DNA of 64,000 bases. Source: Roridomyces roridus (lineage: Eukaryota; Basidiomycota; Agaricomycetes; Agaricales; Mycenaceae). Both the position numbers and the translations under genes were made by a program. Below are positions 1-14,960 of the stretch, piece by piece. The notes below the pieces were generated by a model, which had not been told where the DNA came from, did no database searches, and saw only the letters and a program-made list of their open reading frames with translations. The DNA is taken from positions 62,001 to 126,000 of the forward strand of contig JARKIF010000031.1 in NCBI GenBank assembly GCA_029378245.1, in the 5' to 3' direction. Within the stretch, counting starts at the first letter, position 1; each line of letters begins with the position of its first letter.

Positions 1-438
1 CCTCCGCGCCATGCATCTCAACGATTCAAAAACGCCTCACAACTCCAAGAAAGACCGACACGAGAACATTGGGATGTACGTGCTTCCTCTCTTCCTTCCA
101 TTAATTAATGCCTATCCATCCGGTCCAGGGGCCACATCGGACTCACCGCCTTCCACCACATCCTCAACGACGTGCGCATGCAGGGCATTCCGCTTATACT
201 GGAAACGCCGAGCTTCGAGCAGCCGGAGGTGTGGGCGACAGAGATCGCTGTGCTTGATGGGCTGTCGGGTTTTGATTTGCAGAGCGAGGAGGGGTTGGAT
301 GGTCTTGTGGAGCGGGTGAAGGCGGTTGTTAAGCGTGCTGAGGGTGGTGGTAAGAAGGGTAAGAAGGGTAAGAAGGCGCCGGCGAAGAAGGGGAAGAAGA
401 AGGAAGAGCAGGAGGACGAAGAGGACGAGGACGAGTGA
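1..438 (+). CDS. APN1: AP endonuclease 1 (endonuclease IV family), C-terminal part
   Basis: The 3' end of a gene that starts before the window. Apn1 enzymes cut DNA at abasic sites in base-excision repair, using a trinuclear zinc centre. The visible exon reads LRAMHLNDSKTPHNSKK and then HENIG; a GTACGT donor near 76 and a CCAG acceptor at 127-128 join it to GHIGLTAFHHILND, then GIPLILETPSFEQ. The HLNDSK and ETP motifs are hallmarks of the family and contribute metal-binding residues. After the catalytic domain there is a tail of about 40 residues made of Lys/Gly blocks (KKGKKGKK) followed by an acidic end (EEDEDE). Charged tails of this sort are common in fungal Apn1 and probably act in nuclear targeting. 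The stop codon ends at 438. Confidence 0.9.
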
Positions 439-1760
439 GAGTGTTGCGTCTGTGCGTGAGTAACTAGCTTGGCTTGCGCATACCTTTGATCTGAAATTAC
501 ATCGCAGTCTCAACGCGTTCACGCGCGCCAGCGCCTCCATCAGCGCCTCTTGCTCCCGTTTCACAATCTCAGAGAATTCTTTGACCCACCTCACTCGCGG
601 CGAACTTGTATCAATTTCTGGAAATCTGGGATACGCGACGGATGATACATCCATCCCATCTATGGTGTTTGAACCAATCATCACTTCAAAGCGATGCACA
701 CACATCTCAATTGATTGAACGTAACCCAGTCAAGAGGACTCTGATTGCTTCGGGTAATCGGATTACCCTGTCGTATATCTGTGCGATCGTCCCGTGTTTT
801 GCCCAACAGATCCGTGCAAGTCCTCGTTCTCGAGTCAAACCACTGTTCGGGAACTGCAGCAAATTTACAAAGCAACTTTTCCTCAAACTTCGGCTCGGAA
901 CTCTTGGTGCCTGCACATTTCAATTGGACGTAACCCAGTCAATGACGGCTCCGTCGTGTATCTGTGCGATTCTCCCGTCTTTGCACAAGAGATCCGTACA
1001 AGTCCTCGTTGTCGGATTCGAGTCAAACTACTGTCCGGGAATGCTGTTGCAAACGGGAACTTCTTTGACCTGGTTCTAGAACTGGGCTACTCTCAAAGCT
1101 ATTGCGATGATTCTTTCCCCGTTCCGATACAGGCGGCCACGGATGTGGAACTCCATTTCTTTGATCGGATTCCAATGCTTCTTTGTTGTTACAGCTTGGA
1201 GTTGGGGACCCTTTATCACGATTTCCGAATCCCAACGAACCAATTTGGTCGACATTTCCGCCACAGCATTTTTCTTCTCCAATGCGGGCGGCTGCGATTC
1301 CAACGCGTCTCGTTGATAAATGCGGGAGAATATTACGACAGCCCGGGTGTGTTCACTGGTCCGCGAAACCAACTTCTTGAGGTGCCGTCTCACTGTATGA
1401 CTCATTCGTCTCTGGTTGGTCGGTACTGCAAAGTCTCCGCGTCCGCTCGGTGTCTTGACTACCTACATTCTGCTATCCCCGACTCTGTCTTCTTTTCTTG
1501 ATGATGAACTTCCGTTGACAAGAGACGAATCACTTTCGGGTAATCAACAGTTGACGAAGAGAAGGGAAGACAGTGAGTGAGTGATCGGTCCAGTCACCTC
1601 CCGCGGGTCTCAATTTTGGGAAACAGAGTTTGGGTTTTGACACCCTTGGTAAAAGACACAATAAATTAACAGCCACATCGAAAACAATACGAAAGCAATC
1701 GCGGTATATGGGTGAGCAAATTTCTAGGATGACTCCATTGGGGTGTGTATGTTCCTTCGA
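439..1760. other. Gene-poor stretch with a diverged tandem duplication
   Basis: No gene could be supported here. A minus-strand frame at 1405-1076 (109 aa) and the minus-strand frame between about 705 and 490 look somewhat protein-like, but they show no family match and no convincing splice connection. The 707-1066 segment is a two-copy repeat, listed separately. The last ~130 bases are the 3' flank of the minus-strand Cys-rich gene. Confidence 0.5.
707..1066. repeat. Diverged direct repeat, two copies, period about 209 bp
   Basis: GTAACCCAGTCA occurs at about 721 and again at about 930. The similarity continues through a block containing GATCCGT(G/A)CAAGTCCTCGTT and GGGAA. The copies differ by many substitutions and small indels, so this is an old duplication. 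Neither copy has a clear open frame. Confidence 0.7.
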
Positions 1761-2221
1761 TTAGTAGCGACGAGAGCTACCATTGAGGCAAGCCGAACAG
1801 TAGCCGTTGATGTTGAGAGCTACTCGACGGGTCAACACAAAATGAGGAGAAAAAAGACGTGGGCGACGGACTGTATTGCTCTGGGTGCAGGTGGCTATGA
1901 TATCAGTTCAGATCGTGCTCAACTCAAAATCGAGAAGAGTACTCACTACTGGTTGCACTTCCGGATACGGGTACACGTCGGAGGCACACAATCGGCCGGG
2001 TGGTACGGGCTGAATTTACAGTGAGTGCTTTCGCACTTGATCTGCCGCAGAGGTCAACATAGTCAATGCGCGACGATGGGAGAGGGAAGTCTACCTCGAC
2101 GGCCGGCTTGCGACGGAGCGATCAGACGACATCCATAGGGAGACCTTCGGGCGTGGCTCACCTGGCTCTCTCCGTGGCCGCAGCGAGTGTAGACGTTGTA
2201 AACCTGGCGCCAACGGCACAT
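1761..2221 (-). CDS. Small Cys-rich protein of the agaricomycete MCxxR family, 82 aa
   Basis: Five exons on the minus strand, at about 2221-2162, 2106-2095, 2041-1947, 1894-1872 and 1819-1761, all with GT-AG junctions. The product starts MCRWRQVYNVYTRCGHGES. It then has a Cys/His-rich core (IKCESTHCKFSPYHPADC), CVPPTC, HPEQY, and ends near GYCSAC and RRY. The spacing of CGH, CxxxxC, C..P.C and CxxC suggests a zinc- or disulphide-stabilised small domain, but no function is known to me. It is clearly paralogous to the gene at 15535-16060. No signal peptide is seen, so a cytosolic or nuclear location is likely. Intron positions match the paralog except that the first intron is absent here. Confidence 0.8.
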
Positions 2222-3246
2222 AATGAGCAAAATATATAACTGAGGGTGGGGTGGTAGGTGAGTTGGTGGGTTGTTGTGAAGTAACTGACTCGAGGATGCG
2301 CACCTTTTAAAGCACATCCCGCGGATTACAATATTGACTGAATAGCTCTGACCTTCAGTGTAATTGAATAGGTACCTCCTCAGCTATTAGCTAAATTGAA
2401 AACCAGTGCCATGTGTACCGGTTCCGTTTAGGATTCTTGTTCGTAGCAGCCATACGTCCGTGTGAGGGCGATCCTTCGATGAACTCTGGCCAGCGCTCAG
2501 GCGTACCATCAATAGGGCGGGAGTACACGCGGGTGCGGCGCAGTGCAAGTGAGTTGATCAACTTCTTTCAAAGTGATTCCTGCGACCCACTGACTCGACT
2601 GGTCGGAGGGACCATCGGCTTTCGGGAATCGGGAATCACATCCTCGAGTTCGGGAGCCAGTTGGTTGGTTGACTCTTCTCGTAGCCGCAGGGACGGGACG
2701 GGACGCCCGAAAAGGATTCCATCAATTACCGCTAATAGGCGCGCCGATCGAAAACCACTTGTACGCGCAAAGGCTGGCAGATAGTCAGCCGATCAAAACC
2801 GGGGAATCCATCACGGAAAGACATGAAAATCGTGCGGTCAACCTGGTTTGAAAATTGAATACCAAACCAATCTGGGTTCGGAAACGTCCAGATAGCCTCG
2901 AAACTGTTGAAAACAACAGCCCTAATCGGTGATGGGTTGAATGACTGGACACTGCGTCCTTATATTCTGTGATGAGTCCTATCCCGCCACGTTTTGTTTC
3001 GCAGTTCCAACTTGGGCTGCATCCTCGGCCCAGGCCCCAGGCGTCCTCGTCGCATCAAGTTTGGACTCATCCGCCGCGGCCAGCCAGTTGGTGTTTTTTA
3101 GATCTGGAGTGGCCCTACATGAGACGTCTGATCAGGCCCCGGTCAAAGGGAGAAGGGGATTTATGCCAGCGGGTCACATGGATTCATTACAACGGCGCGG
3201 TAGCTAATCAATTAAACGCAAATTCAACGATGCGACTCTCGGAAGT
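2222..3246. other. Intergenic, nothing recognised
   Basis: Apart from the promoter of the Cys-rich gene, I see no coding signal or repeat. Open frames here (for example 2413-2784 and 2969-3256) are low-complexity or shadow-like and match no family. Confidence 0.5.
2303..2312 (-). promoter_or_regulatory. TATA-like core promoter (CTTTAAAAGG)
   Basis: On the minus strand CTTTAAAAGG lies about 85 bases before the ATG at 2221. The paralog at 15535 has CTTTAAAAG about 77 bases before its ATG. Both genes also share an ACTTCACAACAACCC-like leader (CTTCACAACAACCC in the paralog), so the promoter and 5' leader were duplicated with the gene. Confidence 0.6.
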
Positions 3247-4759
<1,513 letters not shown>

Positions 4760-5106
4760 GGTAGGAGTGCTGGAGGAGTGCTACAAGCGGTCGCGCTTTT
4801 ATATTCCGAGTGGGAATCCCCAAATGGCATACCTGCCAGGAAGAATGGTTTATCCTTGTTCCCAGGCCTCGGGTGATGTACCGATGGTTGCGTGTTGCCG
4901 CTGACAAGGGCCGGGCTTCATCATGTAGAAGCTGTGTCTGCGGGTCGTCATTGGATCTGCGGCAAACAGGAGATAAATATCCGAATAAGTTATCAAGTAC
5001 ATCTTGAATCCTGCATGCGAATGGAATGTACAATACATTGAGCGCGGTTTATAGTATAGGTAGGTAAGTATACAATACAAAGAGTCCAATCTCAATCTCA
5101 CTCTCA
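4760..5106. other. Intergenic between divergent and tandem minus-strand genes
   Basis: Short upstream region of the aldo-keto reductase gene and the 3' flank of the membrane-protein gene. It contains no supportable gene. Confidence 0.5.
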
Positions 5107-6276
5107 TCACCGAGTGATAGTCCGTTCCGACGACACGCTAGCAGCACGCGACCTCGACCTCTCTCCCGCATCATCATTGGAATCCAGCGGTGCGTTGTAA
5201 AACGCAAGCGTCTCAGCGTCCAACGGGATCGTCTCGATGAAATCCGAGGCGTCAGAATAGTCCGACGCCTGGCTGTCCATGGAGAATGATGGCACCGGGG
5301 CATGTGGCAGCCGGGGGAGCGGGGGTGGAACCTCCTCCAAGTCCTCGTCCTCGTCGACGGGCGGTGCGCGAATCGAGCCCACACGCTCGATGTGCTCCGT
5401 GTGCGTGATAGATCGCTGCGGCCCAGCACGCTTGGCCCGTGATTTCAGGAGCGCAGCGACGGCGGTGGTGTTCCCGCGGCTCAAGGGACCTGTTTCAGGC
5501 GGCAGGGAAGCACGCGGGAAGAGGGAAAGGTGGTCGTCCTCTGGCTGAATCGAGACACGCTTCGGGGCGGGCTCGGCGTCGGTGATGATGTAGGAGGGTA
5601 GTGGAGGGACGGGTGGAGGGGAGGAAGGCGTGAGCTCGACGGTGTGCATGCGAGTAGCAGCTGAATATTGCGAGTACACCGAGTCCGAGTCCGTAGAGTT
5701 CCCTGTTTGCGGGGTGGTCGTTGGTTGTTTGGGGGCAGGAGCTGGAGCCGGAGCTGGAATGGCGATTGATGACGGGATGATGAGCTTAAGCTCTGGAGGT
5801 GGAGAGCGCGTTGGTGGTGGAGAGCGCGTCGATGGTGGAGATGAAGACCGTGTCCGAGGGCGTGGGACCATCTCGAAATCCTCATCAATTCTGCTATCAG
5901 ACACGAGGTCGAGAAACGAAGGGTCGTAGGGCACGAACCCCGCGTCTGGGCGTCCATACCCTGGCTGCAGCTGCGGGGGTAGAGCCCGTGGCGGTGTCGA
6001 CGGTGCCCACGGCTTCTGCCCAGCACCCGCAAGGAGAGGGTTTGTCGATTCCGTTGGGCTGAGATCAGGGTACGCCTTTTCGTCCTCCTCCCTGTTCATG
6101 AATTGTGCGAGCGTGCTTGCCCGAGGGTGCTTGCTCTTCACGCGTCTGCGACGCAGGATGGGGAGAACGGCAGCGGTGACGGCTAGAATGACCGTCAAGC
6201 CCCCGAGGACGGATACGATGATAATGATGACCGTGCGGCTTGGGCCAGATGAAGACCGGGCCTGGAGGGTAGGCAT
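5107..6276 (-). CDS. Single-pass membrane protein with long Pro/Ser-rich cytoplasmic tail, 389 aa
   Basis: One uninterrupted 389-codon frame, unusual in this intron-dense window. After a short Ser-rich N-terminus comes one hydrophobic helix at about residues 16-40 (VIIIIVSVLGGLTVILAV), then a stop-transfer cluster RRRR and a ~340-residue low-complexity tail. The tail has Pro-rich runs (SSPPPVPPLPSYI), a PAPAPAPAP run and many Ser/Asp-rich acidic patches (DEDEDLEEV). The RRRR after the helix predicts that the tail is cytosolic. Such proteins are common in mushrooms as putative signalling or scaffold proteins, but no catalytic domain is visible. An upstream extension through an intron has not been excluded. 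Confidence 0.75.
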   Translation of the reverse strand: MPTLQARSSSGPSRTVIIIIVSVLGGLTVILAVTAAVLPILRRRRVKSKHPRASTLAQFMNREEDEKAYPDLSPTESTNPLLAGAGQKPWAPSTPPRALPPQLQPGYGRPDAGFVPYDPSFLDLVSDSRIDEDFEMVPRPRTRSSSPPSTRSPPPTRSPPPELKLIIPSSIAIPAPAPAPAPKQPTTTPQTGNSTDSDSVYSQYSAATRMHTVELTPSSPPPVPPLPSYIITDAEPAPKRVSIQPEDDHLSLFPRASLPPETGPLSRGNTTAVAALLKSRAKRAGPQRSITHTEHIERVGSIRAPPVDEDEDLEEVPPPLPRLPHAPVPSFSMDSQASDYSDASDFIETIPLDAETLAFYNAPLDSNDDAGERSRSRAASVSSERTITR

Positions 6277-7600
6277 GGTGGTTTGGAAGGGAGAAATGAA
6301 AATCTGGCCGAAGGCGATGTGGTGGATTTAAGTGTTAGCGTTGGGCCGCGGGTAAATGACACCGCGGCGCTGGCACTGAATGGTTTTGGCACTGGCATGG
6401 CATTGATCGCGGTGACGCACAGCATCAGCTCCTCCTCCGCAGCGACGGGTGTTTCGGGCTCGGAGCGTAGGGCCGGGTAGATGAGCGGCGCCGTTATCAG
6501 GTGTACAATAGCAGGGAGACGAGGGGTCGACCCCGAGGCCCAAAAGTGTGTTGGTCGGTATTTTGCACTCTTCACAGATGTAATTTGGATTTGCGCGATC
6601 GCTAGCTATGGCCTTCTCGGCCATCTTCAATGCCTCGAAGTAGTTGGCTTGAAGGAGAAAGGATATAGTGCTCGGAACGGAACGACGGAGGTGGGAGTTG
6701 CGAAGTGACATGGCAAGTATTAGTAACCGCAACAAGGGCAAACTTGAAGCTGTCTCTTTCTGTACCTCACCAACAACTCTGCGTCTTGCTCAACTCTTTC
6801 ACTCGGGCTGGTCTAACCTCTTGAGAGTATCGGGATCGACGCCGTCTGCCCTGCATTTCACCTCGCCCGCTTGTTTGGAATTTCCGACCCAATACTGATG
6901 GCGGTCCGCTGCCATCCATGGCGATGACCTAGAAACTGAATCGCTGGAATAATACTAGTTGCTCCAGCGAGGCAGCAACGAGGCAAATGTACTTGCGACG
7001 CGGCAGTGGGTTGCCATCGTCAAGACAAGTTTCAGAGACGTCTTAATTCTGGGACGTGGCTTCATTAGAAGTGCTACTTGGATTGGCCAGCAAATGCCGT
7101 GGATGGAGACTGCGTTCACTCCCACTCGAGCTCGTTTACCCGCGTCGTCGACACACGCCCCATGCGAAGAACCCGAGTTGGACCTCCACCGCCCGCTAAG
7201 ACACTGGCGGAGCGCCAAGCGATATGCTTTAGGCTCCTATCCCGGCTCAGGCATCCTGCCTCGATCACCCATCTAACTGGGACCAGATACTTTCCTCAAG
7301 CGTTCGAAGTTTCGTTTCCACAGACTTCCGAGTTCAGAAGTCTGTCCGTGAGGCCAGTCTATCCATTCCATTTCGGGTGCTATACTCGATATTGATATCC
7401 CGCCTACAGGATCCGCACCTGCTGACACTGCATGCAGCATGGCGAGGGTATATTCGTCCTTATCCTGCTCTCCCTCGCCTGCCTTTGCCCTTGCGTCTTG
7501 CTGCACACCGCTACAATATCATCCTTCTACTGCGCTTCCCCTGACAAGGAATCTGCTGCCCTTGGTCTACCTTTTCTCATATCCCTCTCTCATGCCACCG
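6277..7600. other. Intergenic, no confident gene
   Basis: A minus-strand frame starting near 6709 (MSLRNSHLRRSVPSTISF and onwards) includes CEEC and could be a fragment of a gene, but no continuation was found. The remaining frames look random. Confidence 0.4.
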
Positions 7601-7602
7601 CT

Positions 7603-9553
<1,951 letters not shown>

Positions 9554-11440
9554 TGAGCAAGCGGACATGCATATGGCGGGTCCAGGAGCGGCGTGTTTTT
9601 CGTATGTATTTCTTCTCTCCTGCTCATTCATACCCATCGATGTTTTCCATGTTTTTTGTATACAGAATACAGTGGAAATAAAGACAAATCTAATCCTTGG
9701 TAATAGGATCTCGTTGTGAGGCCTTGAGGTCCCGTCCTGCTGACGTTCTGCTGGGAACACGAAGCTCTACGAAGCTACGATATGGGGCAGTCACGAGCCG
9801 GGGGGCCGGAAGTAAACCCTTGAGAAGCTTCGGAATGGGAAGAGGAGTTCGCCAGTGGGCTTCGCGGGGTGCCTGGCGACCAGTGTCAGTGTCATAATGC
9901 CTCCGTTGTTATCCCATCCAATCTTCGTGGGCAACTGTGCATGTACGCCTGCCGCGATGGCTGCGATGGGTGCCTGTGGTGGATGGATGGATGAAAGGAT
10001 GCCTGTACAGTGGCTGGCGGTATTGACTCTCCGGTCGTGAGTGCTGCGGTGTTCCGGGTGGTTGGGGTGGGGTGTATTGAGGTGTCGTTGTCCCCACGCG
10101 ATGGCGCAAGGCGCTGGGCCAGCGGAGGGAAGCAGGGCCCCAGGGGCCAGGGGGCAACGCCGGGTTGGGGGGCACATTCATGCGGTCATCTCTGCCGTCT
10201 CCGAAGTGCGCAATCTCGTCCATAATTGTGGCAAAATCTGACTTACCTCCAGCGCACGGCCTCGGGAATCGATCGTCTCCGGGAGCAGAAAAATGAGGCA
10301 ACGGCGCAACCCTTCCCTCCCAGCCCTACGTTCTCACTGCTGTGAATGCCATGCGGGTCTGTGGAGTCTACAATCGCTTTCCACTCGGTGAGACGAATAT
10401 TGCTGTAATGGGGCGCTGAAAAAATAAATACTCACCTGTGAGCAGAGTCATTGAATTCAAGGAGGAACTCCGCGTCCGTCTGTGCGCTCGTGGAGACTTG
10501 AGGAGGAACTGTTTTCATTCCGCCTCCGTCCTCCGATTTGTGCATGCCCGTCAACGCCGGTAGTCTGCCAGATCGTGCACCACGCCACGCCACAGACGGG
10601 AGGGTGGGGCCTCGATCTCGTTGTTGTCTCGACAGCCCTGCCTCCACCCATGCTTGAGCATCCAGGGGCTCGGAATGAAGTGGCCATCTTGGGCTGTGGT
10701 GAAAATGAGGCCTAGATTTCGGGGTGACTTGGATCTGTCTGGTCTTTGGTTACACTGTTCCTATCGCCCAGCGCCCCCGATGCTCCCGTCTTCTGATATT
10801 TTGTGAGTGCTGTGAATTTATTTCCTCGACAACAATTCACTGAGTATTCAGTTACCCTTGCCCCGGCCGCGGCGCATGGCTATTCATTCTTTCCCTCGAG
10901 GTGCCATCTCATTAGTACAAAGTACGCCGTTCTGCATTGTGTCCATTCTTGACCTGACAGATCCGCCGGACATTCAGGAAAGTTCGCTGACAATCTGGAC
11001 TGAAATGATACGAGAATGTTCGTTTTTCTCTTATCAGGTTGCTGTTCAGACCTTGGACGCGTTTCTGACTCGTTCCCGACTCTGTAGCCAATAGTAGGAT
11101 AGCTGTAGAATTTGTGTAGAATCGGGAGATTCGAGAATAAGTATTAATGGGGCAGGTACGTGTGGTTATGTAAAGGGACTCTTAGCGAAATTAGAATAGG
11201 ATGCCCAGGCGACTGGCGAGATACTTGCGAACGAACGAACGAACGACTCTTCTGCCCATCCACCTCTTGTCTAGGTATTTGCTGGTGGTCGAATCGGAAC
11301 AAGCGTCGGCATATCTCGGCCCAAGATCACCGCTTGATTCGGATCATTCCAAGGTGGTCATGGGACCGGGAACGAGAGTCAACCTTTAACCGGCCGCGAC
11401 ACGAAGTTCTCACCCCCACTCTGACTATCTCTCCAACCCC
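9554..11440. other. Gene-poor stretch
   Basis: Several frames are open on both strands, including a Pro-rich minus frame at 9909-10301 and a plus frame at 10858-11094, but none shows a family motif or a splice chain I could support. A minus-strand patch around 10440-10500 (TDAEFLLEFNDSAH) looks protein-like and may be a relic. Confidence 0.4.
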
Positions 11441-13087
11441 ATGGCATACAAGCGTCTTATGAATGTAGCCTCCCATCTGGGCTCTGACAAGAAAACCGAC
11501 TGGACGACCGCCTCGTTGCCGACCTTCGATGACTTGCCTGCATTCAGAGGCCTTCCGGGATGTGCGTGGAGTGTGTGGGGAGACGAAGACCAGCTGGGTA
11601 CGGTGAACCTGTTGACGGACGCTGTCGTGAAGCGGGCGGCGTCTGAAGAGATTCGGTGCGTGTTGAATCGGTTGTACTACGAGTTTATCCCGACTCATAC
11701 GCCGACCTCCAGTACTGGCAAGAGCGTCTCCTTGAATTGGTGAGTATTCTTACGTGAAGGCGGAGCGTGCGTGTGTACATGCTCACCCACGAATACCTCC
11801 CAGGCCTTTGAATTTCCCAAACAAGGTCCGTGCGCGATGCAATTATAGTCTTCGTTCCCGCCCTCATACGTCGAGAAGCCCATGTTCGGGCGCAAAGCTC
11901 CCGAAATCAATATGATTCAGAAAAAGGCGGATGGGCATCTCTACGCGAGGGACGACGAAATTCACATCGTAAGTGGTATTCCATTTTACATATTCCAACA
12001 CCGATTTCATTCCATTTAGAACACTCAATCTGGGACTCAATGGGATGGTTTGCGGCACTTCCCAATCTTGGAGCACGAGATATTTTACAACAAGTCGGTG
12101 GTTTGTCTTTAATGTTGGATATCTTTTTGACTCCAAGACGCACAGCACACCTGCTCGATCCCTTCAGGAAGGATTCCATCCCATCCCCGATCCACAGAAC
12201 GTCGACCCTATTCAAGCACATATCGGAATCCAAAGTATGTTCTTCCACCTAACGGCGCGTTGACTTCATCTCACTCCAAAACAGACTGGTCCAACCACGG
12301 AATCTGCGGCCGCGGGGTTCTCTTGGATATTGCGAAATTCCTCTCCAAAGACGGTGTCATGTCCTACGATCCTTGGACGACTCACGCTATAACCATGCAG
12401 CAGCTCCAAGACTGTGCAAAGGCCCAAGGTGTCAAATTCCGCCGAGGAGATATCCTCATTTTGCGTGTCGGCTTTATCAAGAAGTTCTATGAGAGCTCGC
12501 AAGAGGCGAAGGATGCTTTGAGGGAAAAACCCGAGACTTTGTGAGTTGGATTCTCATTTTATTTTTAAGACGGTTCCTAACTTTGAGGGTAGCGCGGGAA
12601 TTGAGCAATCGGAGGAGATGAAACAATTCTTGTGGTAGGTCAAGTTTGCATTCTCTCTGTCTTGATGTAAATTGTGTCTAGGAATAATCACTTTGCGGCG
12701 ATTGCGTCTGACCAGCCTGCGCTGGAGAGATGGCCTACTCCGGAGGGCGTTCCTCACATGCACCAAGTGGGTTGAAAAAGTTTGCGTGCCACGAATGCTA
12801 TTGATTGTTCTCGCAGACCATTCTAGGGCTTTGGGGCATGCCAATTGGTGAATTTTTCGACGTGGAGAAATTGTCGGAAGTATGTGCGGAGCAGAAACGC
12901 TACACGTTCTTCTTCTCTTCGTGGCCGCTGAATATGTGCGTGCTGTCTGCACGATTCTACTGATTGCTGATAAATGCCGGCGCCATGTAGCATCGGTGGA
13001 GCGGCGAGCCCTCCCAATGCCGCCGTGAGTCCCTCTCCTTCTGATCCATTTTCGTGCATTAACTGAGTGTGAAAGGCGTTCTTCTGA
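11441..13087 (+). CDS. Cyclase / kynurenine-formamidase-like metal hydrolase (PF04199 type)
   Basis: About eleven exons. The first encodes MAYKRLMNVASHLG; next come FDDLPAF, CAWSVWGDEDQLGTVNLL, KKADGHLYARDDE, TQSGTQWDGLRHFP (the equivalent of the family HxGTHxD metal-site region, with Gln in place of the second His), EHEIFYNN, PIPDPQNVDPIQAHIGIQ, NWSNHGICGRGVLLD, GVKFRRGDILILRVGF, WNNHFAAIASDQPALERWP and IGEFFDVEKL. It ends with AFF and a TGA at 13085-13087. Fungal proteins of this kind are annotated as putative cyclases; they hydrolyse or rearrange small amides, esters or lactones, but substrates are mostly unknown. All junctions fit GT-AG and the frame is intact. Confidence 0.88.
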
Positions 13088-14465
13088 CCGTGCCGAGATG
13101 GTAATAGTGTCAAAGGCAGGAAAGAAAGAATTGTAACAATGACTCGGATTTATCTGTATGTACTATAGCCCTTGCTGGAAAGCAGTGATCAAGCCCGTTG
13201 TCCGATGTGTGTTTATTTCCCGTTCCACATTCCTTGTCTTGGCGTCAACGCGTGGGTTCGTCCGAGTGCGGCGGGCCTCGATGTTGAAGTCGCTGCAGAC
13301 GATATCCAGCATGGGGAGCACGATATGATGTATCTCGCTTTGATGCCCACTCAACTTGATCTCGATAGGCGCGCGCGTGTGAGCATGAAAACCAGTGCCA
13401 GTGCCACGCAGAATACACGTGTCGGATTGAACTGTCGAACGACTGGGGCAACCACAATCAACTTGAATTGAACGGTGACCGGTGACCTTTATTGCTGCGC
13501 TATCTTTTATGGCCCGAATTGGATCGTGTGTATCTTCGCGTGGAAAGGGGCGATCTTTGATCTTCTTTAAATTAAATAATTGTGCGTCATACGCCGTACC
13601 TGTAAGTAGTATGTAGATACATCCTCGCGTGAATCAAGAGATAGGAAGCGGCGGCGTCGTACCTGGCGGTATAATCAAATCTACATGCACTGCAAGAGTA
13701 AACCTCCGCACCGAACCAACTGTATTGAATCCGAGCGATTGGACCGGCGTCCGGTCGACTTGAGACTTGACATTGGTAAGATCCACGCTCGCAGTCCTAG
13801 TCAGATTATCATTATTATTATGAGTTTCCACCAGGATTTCGAATGGGAAGGAAATCAGAAACAACAGCCGGCGGCGTGCACTGGACCGCAATAATTATAA
13901 GCCCCGGAGGGAATTATTCACCGAGAAGAAAGAAACCAAAACCAAGTACTTGCTTATTTGCGGAGTCGCCGGAATGGCAGCCTCCAGAACCACAGGCACC
14001 TGCCTTCTGCAATTCTCGATAGTGCAGCTCCACAGATGGTTGGAAGGCCTTCGTCGGCGGCGGCAAGGCCATCCACGATTGGGTTGTCTATGACGGAATG
14101 ATCGCTGCAGAAGTCTTGACAATGAAATGATTGCATTGAGTCGGCGGCAGCACAAGTCAAACATTGGAACACCGGAAGAGTGCCTGTACACTGCATTCTG
14201 TGATAATTCAATATGCGAAACGGAAATCACGGAGTGCGTGGCGCCTAAGAACGGAAAGCGGGACGCGTGAGAAGCAGAATACTTGAGGACTCGAAGGACG
14301 ATTCCAAAGGGAACTTGGTAGTGGCAACGCACTGCGCCGATTATCGGAACTATAAAACAAGAGCGGGACGGTATTATCAGACACGGGAATGGCGACACCT
14401 GCGAGACAAGTTCTGAATGATTGTGTGCGGAAGGATCAAAACGTTTTTTTACCCAAGGACATCAG
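13088..14465. other. Intergenic, nothing recognised
   Basis: No supportable gene. Frames such as 13172-13471 and 13895-14398 have no family signal. Confidence 0.5.
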
Positions 14466-14960
14466 TCAGGCAAACGAGACTCTTTTCTTTGACGGGGGCG
14501 GCGCGGGTGGCTCGTCTCCATCTTGTTTTAGCTGTTTCCGCCGCTTGTTCTTGGCCTTTTTCGTTTCAGACCGTTTAGCCGCAAGCAAAGCTTTGGTCTC
14601 TTTCTGTGTCGGACGCTCAGCCAGAACGATGCAAGCGATACGAAGCAGATGCATCACCAGTTTGGCTTTTGACGTAGATACTCGGGGCGGGCGTTCAGCC
14701 GGTAATTGAGAAGACTGTTCGATGCAGTGAGGCATTGTCGAGGAGAACTATGCAACGAACCTGTGCGATTTGATTCTTCTTGACCTTGATTTGTGATTTT
14801 TCCTCCTGCAGTCCGGCGATGGATTCAGCGAGTCCAAGGGCTGCCTGGTGACTTGGTCAATACAGCAGTCAAGTTTGAGTTGAAAGAGAGCTACAGTCTG
14901 GTCCAGGAAGTGTTTCCCGCGCTTTCCCTTGCCTTTGGGCTTGCTCGAAGATGGCAGCAT
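14466..14960 (-). CDS. Lys-rich coiled-coil protein, hypothetical, 132 aa
   Basis: Three exons on the minus strand (about 14960-14895, 14844-14761 and 14714-14466). The two introns, of 50 and 46 nt, have good GT-AG ends, and the first has a CTTGAC branch site. The product starts MLPSSSKPKGKGKRGKHFLD. Next is a likely coiled coil, AESIAGLQEEKSQIKVKKNQ, and the C-terminus is very basic (KKAKNKRRKQLK, then PPSKKRVSFA). An in-frame ATG lies upstream at 15029 and would add 23 residues, so the start is uncertain. Composition suggests a nuclear or nucleolar protein. No family was recognised. Confidence 0.6.

Noticed and set aside
794..1501. 235-codon plus-strand frame after APN1
   Set aside because: It runs across the diverged repeat, starts within it, has no family match and no splice context.
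5481..6032. 183-codon frame overlapping the membrane-protein gene in another frame
   Set aside because: Low-complexity shadow of the Pro-rich tail; the 389-codon frame has a transmembrane helix and a sensible start.
9909..10301. Pro-rich minus-strand frame possibly part of a gene from about 10650 to 9800
   Set aside because: The putative introns would be only 20-33 nt, too short, and no motif appears.
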